A program made the translations under genes and the position numbers. The notes beneath the pieces are model-generated. The model did no database searches. It saw only the letters and a list, made by a program, of their open reading frames with translations, and was not told the origin of the DNA. From positions 1-18,621 of the forward strand of contig CAZJBP010000071.1 in the NCBI GenBank assembly GCA_964544115.1: DNA of 18,621 nt, read 5' to 3'. The DNA comes from CAZJBP01 sp964544115. GTDB taxonomy: Bacteria > Verrucomicrobiota > Kiritimatiellia > UBA8416 > JADHWI01. The first letter of the stretch is position 1. Every line of letters starts with the position of its first letter. This document shows positions 1-5,918 of this stretch, piece by piece.

Positions 1-270
1 CGCGCCACGTTCGCCACCGCCCCGGCCCTGCGGGCGGGGCGGTAAAGGGAGGGCGGACCCGCCTGTTTCTTGCCCCCTCCCGCTGCCTTTCGCAGGGGAT
101 GCAGGCAGGCCGGCGGCCCCGGCGGCCGTGATGGTCGTACGCGTACCCGTACGCGTACACGACGTGCCAGAGAATTCGTACAAGTGTACGGCAGGGCGGT
201 CGGAGTCGCCCGCCGTCCGGATCATGGTCCCGCATCTCTGAGCGTTGAGCGTTGGGCGTTCAGCGTTCTT
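1..270. repeat. Dispersed repeat element, copy A (possibly cut by the window edge)
   Basis: This gene-free stretch matches 4273-4510 in the same orientation. The first 66 bases align with 4273-4338 with about four differences by eye. Shared parts, in order, are a strong GC hairpin (CCGCCCCG at 17-24 pairing with CGGGGCGG at 35-42), a pair of 10-base palindromes GTACGCGTAC at 137-146 and 149-158 separated by CC, the string CACGACGTGCC, and an end block of iterated GCGTTGAG-like words (about 237-269). Copy A carries an extra insert at about 85-125 with its own small hairpin (CTGCCT and AGGCAG arms). No transposase or convincing coding signal is seen. The true left boundary is unknown because the match begins at base 1. 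Confidence 0.8.
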
Positions 271-345
271 GTCATCCCGAGCGCAGCGAGGGATCTGAAG
301 CGGGCCGCGCACAGAGACGAGATCCCTCACTGCGTTCGGGATGAC
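271..345. repeat. Inverted repeat of the GTCATCCCGAGCGCAG type
   Basis: Two 26-base arms at 271-296 and 320-345 are reverse complements with only two mismatches, around a 23-base loop. The left arm begins GTCATCCCGAGCGCAGCGAG and the right arm ends TGCGTTCGGGATGAC. From memory, near-identical palindromes are scattered through many unrelated bacterial genomes, so this is probably a REP or MITE-like element. It lies 63 bases beyond the stop of the minus-strand lipoprotein gene and directly abuts repeat copy A, so it could fold at the 3' end of that transcript. There is no clear U-tract, so I do not call it a terminator. Confidence 0.85.
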
Positions 346-408
346 AGGTGTGCTTGGGCGCTGCAACATGGGTCATGGTTGGGCCGCGCCCGAACCCCGG
401 AACCGCGC

Positions 409-1212
409 CTACTTGCCGGGCATCCTTACTTCATTACGTCGACGCTCCATTTCGGAGAGCGCCTGTGCAGACTGTGCCGTCACCCACGCATCCCGCACCC
501 ATTGCGCCGCACTCGAAGTACGCTGATCCGCCATGGCGGTATCCGAAAGGCGCAGTTCCTCCCGACCCAACCCGCAAAGCCTCTTGGCGAAAGGGGTCAG
601 CGTCGGGTCAGACTGGAGGGAGGTCAGCAAACGGTTCGCTTTATCGCGCTCTTCTGTGATGTCGCTTTGTCCGCCCCCAAGTCGGTCACTCAGGGCTGCT
701 TCCATCTGGCCGATGCCGCGCCGATGCTTGTCAGAAAGGGCGAAGGCTCGGTATGCGGCGCGGGGAGGGGCCTCAGCGGCAGTCATTCGAGAGCGGAAAT
801 ACTCCTCGGCGTACACGAAGTCCCCCCATGATTCCCACACGACCAGAAGCGCAGAAGCTGTGCGGGTCATGAGGAATTCGAAGGCGAGGCTTTCCTCTTT
901 GCGGCTTGCGTTCAAGACGAGCATATCGTTCGTGGCTCCGCGGGTCATGCAGGCGATCTTGTACTGCTGGTCGCATTCTGCCTGAGCGGCTCCGAGTTCC
1001 GCCAGGGCCTTGGCTTTATCTATCTTAAGGAGCGCCAGATACAGTTCATGAAGGTGCGATTGGTTTGTAAAGAGTCGCCAGTTGCGATAGGACTCCCGAG
1101 GAATGCCGAGGCGGTCGCGCACCTGCATCTGGTCATGGTAGTCCCTATACGAGACGCACCCGCAGCATGTGCATACGCAGACGAGTACGAGGGCCAGTTT
1201 CTGTGCCGTCAT
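409..1212 (-). CDS. Putative lipoprotein of unknown function
   Basis: The predicted protein has 267 residues and is not one I recognise. The start chosen is the ATG at 1212, preceded by an AAGGAAG ribosome binding site; an open frame continues upstream but its arginine/proline-rich sequence is a shadow of the reductase gene. The N-terminus is a short signal peptide with a cysteine-rich core and a lipobox-like CCGC ending at Cys19, so membrane anchoring as a lipoprotein is likely. The rest is hydrophilic and probably mainly helical, with many Ala, Glu and Arg and no motif I can name. The gene starts 23 bases after the stop of the RmlD-like gene, so the two are probably co-transcribed, although nothing in the sequence links their functions. 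Confidence 0.7.
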   Translation of the reverse strand: MTAQKLALVLVCVCTCCGCVSYRDYHDQMQVRDRLGIPRESYRNWRLFTNQSHLHELYLALLKIDKAKALAELGAAQAECDQQYKIACMTRGATNDMLVLNASRKEESLAFEFLMTRTASALLVVWESWGDFVYAEEYFRSRMTAAEAPPRAAYRAFALSDKHRRGIGQMEAALSDRLGGGQSDITEERDKANRLLTSLQSDPTLTPFAKRLCGLGREELRLSDTAMADQRTSSAAQWVRDAWVTAQSAQALSEMERRRNEVRMPGK

Positions 1213-1235
1213 CGCTTCCTTCGCCTTCCTCTTGT

Positions 1236-2120
1236 TCAGCCGCCCAACCGCCGTCGGACGATCTCCGGCAGCCAGGCGCTGTAGGGGCGCGGCAGGGGGG
1301 CGCCGGTGGCGGCCAGCTTGGAGGTGTCGAGGCGGGCGTCCGGCGGGCGGCGGGCTTTGCGCGTGGGGTCGCCTTCCATCCGGCGGATGTGGTCGGTGCT
1401 GCGCCCCAGCGCGGCGGCGAATGCGCAGGCCCACTGGTAGCGCGTGGCGGCCTGAGGGGCGCTACAGTGGAAGAGCCCGGTGTCCGGGCGGGAGAGCAGG
1501 AATCGGACGACCTCGGCCACGTCGGCGGTGTTCGTCGGCATCCGCACAAGGCGGTCGTCCTGGAAGGTCTCGTCCGCAGACATGGCGGCGGCCCAGCCTT
1601 CTTCAACCATCGGCGAGACAACCGGCGGCGGCGGCTCGCCGTAGAGCGCGGGCACCCGCAGGATCAGGGCCGTCGGGCCGGCCGACAGAACGGCCATTTC
1701 CCCCTGGCGCTTGGTTTCCCCATAGAGGTTGACCGGCGCCGTGGGATCGTCCTCGCGGTACGGCGGATGGGTGCCGTCGAACACGTAGTCGGTGGAAATG
1801 TGGATCATGCGGGCCCCGCGACGGGCCGCAAGGGCCGCCAGCCGGCCCGGCAGCTCGGAGTTGAAGCGGCGCGCGAGATCGGGCTGCTGTTCGCACTGGT
1901 CCGGGCTGCGCATCGCGGCGCAGTGAACGAGCGCGTCCCATCGGGCGTCGTCCATCGCACGCAGCCCCTCGGGCGTCAACAGGTCGATCGGCATGGTTCC
2001 GGGCCGCGGGTGTGCGTGGGCCAGCGCCAGCACGCCGAGATCCGTTGACAGGCGCGCCGTGATGGCCGACCCCAGCAGGCCGGTGGCTCCGGAGACGGCG
2101 ACGAGTGACGGGGTGGTCAT
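1236..2120 (-). CDS. RmlD-like NAD(P)-dependent sugar reductase (SDR family)
   Basis: A 294-residue extended short-chain dehydrogenase/reductase. The N-terminal Rossmann motif reads GATGLLG (about residues 11-17), the segment STDYVFDGT is the classic RmlD/GalE-type strand with the catalytic Ser/Thr, and YGETK gives the YxxxK catalytic pair. Family knowledge: RmlD reduces dTDP-4-dehydrorhamnose to dTDP-rhamnose using NAD(P)H in the cytoplasm; relatives act on other nucleotide sugars, and MAT2B-like proteins are non-catalytic relatives. No rmlA, rmlB or rmlC lies in the window, so the substrate is not fixed and I give no symbol. The ATG at 2120 has no obvious ribosome binding site, and the sequence just upstream belongs to a repeat island. 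It probably forms a two-gene unit with the downstream lipoprotein gene. Confidence 0.85.
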   Translation of the reverse strand: MTTPSLVAVSGATGLLGSAITARLSTDLGVLALAHAHPRPGTMPIDLLTPEGLRAMDDARWDALVHCAAMRSPDQCEQQPDLARRFNSELPGRLAALAARRGARMIHISTDYVFDGTHPPYREDDPTAPVNLYGETKRQGEMAVLSAGPTALILRVPALYGEPPPPVVSPMVEEGWAAAMSADETFQDDRLVRMPTNTADVAEVVRFLLSRPDTGLFHCSAPQAATRYQWACAFAAALGRSTDHIRRMEGDPTRKARRPPDARLDTSKLAATGAPLPRPYSAWLPEIVRRRLGG

Positions 2121-2449
2121 CAGTTATCAGTGATCGGTTACCACTGGCGCCCCACAGGGCCGCAAGGCTATTAGCGGTTTAGGCTGCAGGCTATTAGGTG
2201 AAAGCGTCGAATCTCGGTCTTCCTGACAGACCAAAGTGGGCTACGCCCACAACCCAAAATCAACCACAGATTACACTGATGGCACGGATGGGGAAGCCAA
2301 CATGACAAAGCACAACCCACTTCATATCAGTGCTATCCGTGTTATCCGTGGTAATCATCTTGTTTTTTATCAGCGATCCGGATGGTTAAGGTACTAACGG
2401 CCTACAGTCTAAACCGCTACAGCCTTGGCCCCGAGCCCTGGCCGCCCCT
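2121..2449. repeat. Nested inverted-repeat island between the reductase and thymidylate synthase genes
   Basis: There is no gene in this 329-base gap. It contains an outer inverted repeat (2164-2190 with 2401-2426, sharing an exact TAGCGGTTTAG core) and an inner inverted repeat (2263-2289 with 2326-2352; 27-base arms with five mismatches, beginning ACCACAGATTACACTGATGG). A third word, TTATCAGTGATC at about 2123-2134, recurs in direct orientation as TTATCAGCGATC at about 2367-2378. The arms are themselves built from iterated short words (GGCTATTA/GGCTGCA; GATTACACTGAT/GGCACGGAT). I see no ORF, transposase or promoter. It may be a small non-autonomous element or an accumulation of several repeat families. 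Confidence 0.85.
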
Positions 2450-3568
2450 TCACATATCCCGGCCAAAATTGGGGTTGTCCTTGCGGAAGCGGTACTCCCG
2501 CTCGATGTCTTCCAGCATCATCTCGTACATCGTCGTGCCGGGCTGGATCACGCGGTTCTCGATGGGTTCGCCGGCCGCGATGCGGAACACGTCCTCGAGG
2601 TAGCCCTCGGCGTCGAGGCCCTGCAGGCGCGGGTCGAAGTAATGCCCGTAGAGGTGCAGCGAGTCGCTGATGTCGGTGTAGCTGCCGCGGCTGACCGGCA
2701 CGCCGAGCTCCGCCTCCAGCCCGCGCCGCACCTCCTCGTGCATGCCCTCGGTGATGCCGAACACGTTCGACGGGACGGCCTTGAGGTGGTCGCGCGAGCG
2801 CCAGTGACCGTTGACGTTGAGGATGTAGCCCTGGCCTTCGGTCGCCGGCTGCAGCCGGAACCAGAACCGCTGCAGGCAGGGCGAGTGGTAGGCGTCCCAC
2901 TTGAAGGGCCCCATCTGCTCGTCGTTGTGGTCCCAGCGAGGGTCCCAGGTGATGCACTGTGCCGAGCGGCTGGTCGGGTTGTTCTTGAGGTTGCGGATCA
3001 CGGAGGCCAGCTGGTTGACCGTGCGCAAGGCCCCCGTGTGGTCGTAATATGGGTAAGCGCGCAGGCGCTGGCTGTACGTGTAGTTCCAGCGCTCGTCGCC
3101 CTTGACCTCGTCGAACGTCCCGGCGCGGATCTTCTCGGACACCGCGGCGGGCTGGATCATCCAGCCGTCCTTCACGCCTTCGATTTCGGCCTTGTAGTCC
3201 CCGAAGCCCATCCACCCGCCGAGGTAGTGCTTATGGAAGCGCGGCTCCCCGAACGGCTCCTCGATGTGCATCATCACCGTGGCTTCGAGGCTCGGGAAGC
3301 TGGTGTAGTGGCCGCCCTTGTCGGTCGGGTCGTAGTGCGTGTGGATCTCCTGCCCGATGCCGAGCAGGGCCATCATCGTGTCCTCCCACACCTCGGGCAG
3401 CGTCCGCCGCCACACGTGGATGGTCGGGAAATGTTTCGGGGATGGATCGGAGAACGAGATCCGGCCTTCGCTGCGCAGCCGGTAGGTGTAGTCGCGGGCC
3501 ACCTGGCGCGCCTTCTCCAGCGTGCCGTCCGGTCCCTTTTTCGCCAACAGATCCTTTGCCACACTCAT
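2450..3568 (-). CDS. thyA: Thymidylate synthase, divergent long form
   Basis: The 372-residue protein should convert dUMP to dTMP with methylenetetrahydrofolate. Visible thymidylate synthase hallmarks are a VNQLASVIRNLKNNPTSR segment (about 184-201), the nucleophile in SPCLQRFWF (Cys231), WRSRD (256-260) in place of the usual QRSxD, the dUMP-selecting Asn268 in PSNVFGI, and HLY (His305, Tyr307). It is about 110 residues longer than E. coli ThyA (264), mostly before the catalytic half; from memory it resembles the long subgroup seen in some archaea and bacteria. One of the two adjacent phosphate-binding arginines is replaced (R201-S202), and the His after the catalytic Cys is Leu. The ATG at 3568 has an AAGGAG site six bases upstream and overlaps the dut stop by ATGA, so translation is probably coupled. 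A dUMP hydroxymethylase role is the main alternative. Confidence 0.85.
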   Translation of the reverse strand: MSVAKDLLAKKGPDGTLEKARQVARDYTYRLRSEGRISFSDPSPKHFPTIHVWRRTLPEVWEDTMMALLGIGQEIHTHYDPTDKGGHYTSFPSLEATVMMHIEEPFGEPRFHKHYLGGWMGFGDYKAEIEGVKDGWMIQPAAVSEKIRAGTFDEVKGDERWNYTYSQRLRAYPYYDHTGALRTVNQLASVIRNLKNNPTSRSAQCITWDPRWDHNDEQMGPFKWDAYHSPCLQRFWFRLQPATEGQGYILNVNGHWRSRDHLKAVPSNVFGITEGMHEEVRRGLEAELGVPVSRGSYTDISDSLHLYGHYFDPRLQGLDAEGYLEDVFRIAAGEPIENRVIQPGTTMYEMMLEDIEREYRFRKDNPNFGRDM

Positions 3569-4017
3569 GGGGAGCTCCTTCGCATGCCCGTTGAACCGAA
3601 ACCGCCGGCGCCGCGCGCGGTGTCGCTCAACTCGGCGTGTTCTTCGACGCTGACGGATAGAACCGGCTGGATCACCATCTGCGCAATCTTGGCGCCCTTC
3701 TCGACGGCGTAGGCCTCGCGGCCGTGGTTGATGAGAATCACGCCCACTTCGCCGCGGTAGCCCGCGTCGATGGTGCCGGGCGAGTTCAACACGGTGACCG
3801 CGTGCTTGAGCGCCAGCCCGCTGCGCGGGCGCACCTGCGCCTCGGTTCCGGCCGGCAGCTCGATGGCGATGCCGGTCTTGACCAGCCGCGCCTCGCCGGG
3901 CGGCAGCGCCACGGATTCCACCGCAAAGAGGTCCAGCCCGGCGTCGCCCGGGTGGGCGTACTGGGGCAGGTGAGCGTCGGGGGTCAGCTTCTTGATGCGG
4001 AGAATCGGATTCTGCAT
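3565..4017 (-). CDS. dut: Deoxyuridine 5'-triphosphate nucleotidohydrolase (dUTPase)
   Basis: A trimeric-type dUTPase of 150 residues from the chosen start, hydrolysing dUTP to dUMP and pyrophosphate in the cytoplasm. All five family motifs are present in order: HPGDAGLDLFA, RPRSGLALK, GTIDAGYRGEVGV, KIAQMVIQPV and the C-terminal RGAGGFGSTG that closes over the active site. I take the ATG at 4017 because MQNPILRIKKL matches the usual dUTPase N-terminus; an ATG at 4029 and a GTG at 4047 in the same frame are possible, and none has a strong ribosome binding site. Its stop overlaps the start of the thymidylate synthase gene by four bases, so its product dUMP is made beside the enzyme that uses it. 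Confidence 0.95.
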   Translation of the reverse strand: MQNPILRIKKLTPDAHLPQYAHPGDAGLDLFAVESVALPPGEARLVKTGIAIELPAGTEAQVRPRSGLALKHAVTVLNSPGTIDAGYRGEVGVILINHGREAYAVEKGAKIAQMVIQPVLSVSVEEHAELSDTARGAGGFGSTGMRRSSP

Positions 4018-4047
4018 GGGCGGCACCATATCAGACCCGCGGAACAC

Positions 4048-4549
4048 CGTTCAAGTCTGTCTCTGAGCGTTACGCGTTGAACGTTGAGAGTTGAACGTTC
4101 TTCTCGCGGGATGTGTCGCGGATCGGGTCGAAACCGGGCGCGTGATATCGGCCCGTCTGCCGCGTTGCCTTCGGGGGGCGCAGACAGGAAGTCTGGCGCC
4201 CCCCTCGTCGCCTTGCATCCGGACCGATCTTCCGCGTCCAGTTTCGAGAGTCGGATACGCCGCAACCCGATCCGCGCCACGGTCGCCACCGCCCCGGCCC
4301 TGCGGGCGGGGCGGTAAAGGAAGGGCGTACCCGCTTGTGAGTGGCCGCCTCCCGCAGCCGTGATTGTCGTCCGCGTACCCGTACGCGTTCACGACGTGCC
4401 GGAGAGTTCGTGTAGGTGCACGGGCACGTGTACGGCGGTCGAGGCGTCCGCCATCCCGTTCACGGTCCCGCAACTCTGAACGTTGAGAGTTACGCGTTGA
4501 ACGTTCAACTCTCAACGCCAAACGCTCAACGTTGGACGCCGCCCGCCGC
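4048..4549. repeat. Dispersed repeat island containing element copy B
   Basis: This 502-base gap between nahK and dut has no convincing gene. Positions 4273 to about 4475 are a second copy of the element at 1-270, including the GC hairpin (4289-4314) and the paired near-palindromes around 4372-4395, each with one change from GTACGCGTAC. Blocks of iterated words flank it: 4062-4103 (GAGCGTT, GAACGTTGAGAGTTGAACGT) and 4472-4535 (GAACGTTGAGAGTTACGCGT followed by inverted forms such as CAACTCTCAACG). The segment 4105-4272 between the left block and the core is unassigned; a stretch rich in G (GGGGGGCGCAG) and its near-complement GCGCCCCCCTC lie around 4173-4205. Confidence 0.8.
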
Positions 4550-5659
4550 CTACCCGCCGGCGAGGACGCGCTCGACCAGGCGCTCCATGGCGTCGCGCTG
4601 CTCCTCCATGGACTGCACGAGCTTGAACTGCGTGCGGCAGCGGTCGAGGTTCTGGCCCGGGCGGTGCGTCTTGAAATACGTGTCGCCGGAGAGGTAGTCC
4701 GTGAGGAAGCGCATGCCGATCTCGAGGGTGATGAGCCGCCCGGAGAAGGCGAGGTGGCGCTTCTCCGCCGCGGTCAGCATGCCGCCGGCCGAAGCCGTGA
4801 ACCCGCGCACCAGCGCCTCGAACATGGGAAACTGCATCGCGACCTTCGACAGGTCGCGCTCGTCCTCGCGCGCCGGGTTGGTGGCCGAGCGGACCATGTC
4901 CCCGAAGTCGTGCAGGGCCAGCCCCGGCATGACCGTGTCGAGGTCGATCACGCAGACGCCCTCGCCGGTCGCGTCGTCCAGCATGACGTTGTTGAGCTTC
5001 GTGTCGTTGTGCGTGATCCGCTCGGGCATCTCGCCGCTGCGCTGCAGGTCCGACAGGACGCGCGTGGTCTCCCGCCGCTGCAGGACGAAGGCGATCTCGT
5101 CGCTGCAGGTGTGCGCCCGCTTGACCGCGTCCGCGGCGATGGCGGCCTCGAGCGCGGCCAGGCGCTTGGGCGTGTTGTGGAAGTCGGGAATCGTGTCGTG
5201 GAGGCGCGGGCCGGGCAGGTCGGTGAGGACGGCCTGGAAGGCGCCGAAGGCCCGGGCCGCCTCGAACGCCTGGCGCGGGGATTCGATCGTGTCGTAGGTC
5301 CGGGCGCCGGTGATGAACACGTACGCGCGCCAGGAGTTGCCGTCTGCGTCGCGATGCAATACCCCGCCCGCGCGGGTGGGGATAACGGTCAGCGTCCGGC
5401 GGATGGCGTCCGGCGCGCCTCCGAGCTTGGCGCGCACGTGCGCGGTCACGCGGACGATGTTCGCCATCAGGGCGTCCGTGTCGCGGAAGATGAGATGGTT
5501 GATCCGCTGCAGAATATAGGGCGTTTGCCGCCCGTTGTGCTCCATGACGATGCGAAACGTGTCGTTGATGTGCCCGCTTCCGTAGGGGGCGTGCTCGGTC
5601 AGCCGCCCGTGGATGTCGAAACTCTGGACGATTCCGGGGATGTCGTACGCTTGGCTCAC
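4550..5659 (-). CDS. nahK: N-acetylhexosamine 1-kinase-like phosphotransferase
   Basis: The 369-residue protein has the aminoglycoside-phosphotransferase fold and resembles bifidobacterial NahK, which phosphorylates GlcNAc or GalNAc at C1 with ATP, along nearly its whole length as I recall that sequence. Visible features are an N-terminal YGSGHINDTF glycine loop (26-35), YILQRINHLIF (48-58), the catalytic HNDTKLNN (217-224, Asp219 as base), the metal-binding IDLDTVMPG (238-246), DFGD (251-254), and a C-terminal RFLTDYLSGDTYF segment. The start is a GTG at 5659 with AGGAGG nine bases upstream. In bifidobacteria nahK sits with lacto-N-biose phosphorylase and galT/galE-type genes; none is seen here, so the sugar and pathway are open. 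A generic phosphotransferase is the alternative. Confidence 0.85.
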   Translation of the reverse strand: MSQAYDIPGIVQSFDIHGRLTEHAPYGSGHINDTFRIVMEHNGRQTPYILQRINHLIFRDTDALMANIVRVTAHVRAKLGGAPDAIRRTLTVIPTRAGGVLHRDADGNSWRAYVFITGARTYDTIESPRQAFEAARAFGAFQAVLTDLPGPRLHDTIPDFHNTPKRLAALEAAIAADAVKRAHTCSDEIAFVLQRRETTRVLSDLQRSGEMPERITHNDTKLNNVMLDDATGEGVCVIDLDTVMPGLALHDFGDMVRSATNPAREDERDLSKVAMQFPMFEALVRGFTASAGGMLTAAEKRHLAFSGRLITLEIGMRFLTDYLSGDTYFKTHRPGQNLDRCRTQFKLVQSMEEQRDAMERLVERVLAGG

Positions 5660-5756
5660 GCTGGGCGCCCTCCTGTAAAAAGTGCCGGGCGAGCCTGCCC
5701 CACGCCGCGCGGCGATGTCAAGCCCGCCGGGAGGGCCGAGGCGAGGAAGGAGGGAA

Positions 5757-5783
5757 GGGTTCAGGGCTCGGGGTTCAGGTCGG
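5757..5783. repeat. Short iterated GGGTTCAGG-type word repeat
   Basis: GGGTTCAGGGCTCGGGGTTC continues into AGGTCGG, giving three imperfect copies of a nine-base word in the divergent gap between nahK and the ABC-F gene. The rest of that 259-base gap (5660-5918) shows only a short TGTGTGTGTG run (5821-5830) and a weak promoter candidate. Confidence 0.6.
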
Positions 5784-5877
5784 CAGTACAGCGCGGGCTA
5801 CGAACGCGCTGGTGTCGGAGTGTGTGTGTGGGGGGATCAGCCTCGAGGTTGACGGGAGCGCGTGCCCGCTGTGCCAG

Positions 5878-5906
5878 TTGCGGAGGCGCGGTGCGCGTGG
5901 TATCGT
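5878..5906 (+). promoter_or_regulatory. Possible sigma-70-like promoter for the ABC-F gene
   Basis: TTGCGG (5878-5883) and TATCGT (5901-5906) are separated by exactly 17 bases. A start site about seven bases downstream would leave only a few bases of leader before the ATG at 5919, which has no Shine-Dalgarno sequence. The hexamers match consensus only partly, so this is weak evidence. Confidence 0.25.
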
Positions 5907-5918
5907 GCCGCCCTTGCC

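Noticed and set aside
70..831. A 253-residue plus-strand frame across repeat copy A and the lipoprotein gene
   Set aside because: Its start lies in repeat DNA and it then runs antisense to the lipoprotein gene, which has a signal peptide and a good ribosome binding site.
2263..2352. The inner inverted repeat as an intrinsic terminator for the thymidylate synthase gene
   Set aside because: The arms are imperfect with a 36-base loop and no T-run follows on the minus strand, so a repeat element is the better reading.
4062..4535. CRISPR-like array from the repeated GAACGTTGAG words
   Set aside because: The words are 6-10 bases, irregular in spacing and orientation, with no unique spacers and no cas genes nearby.
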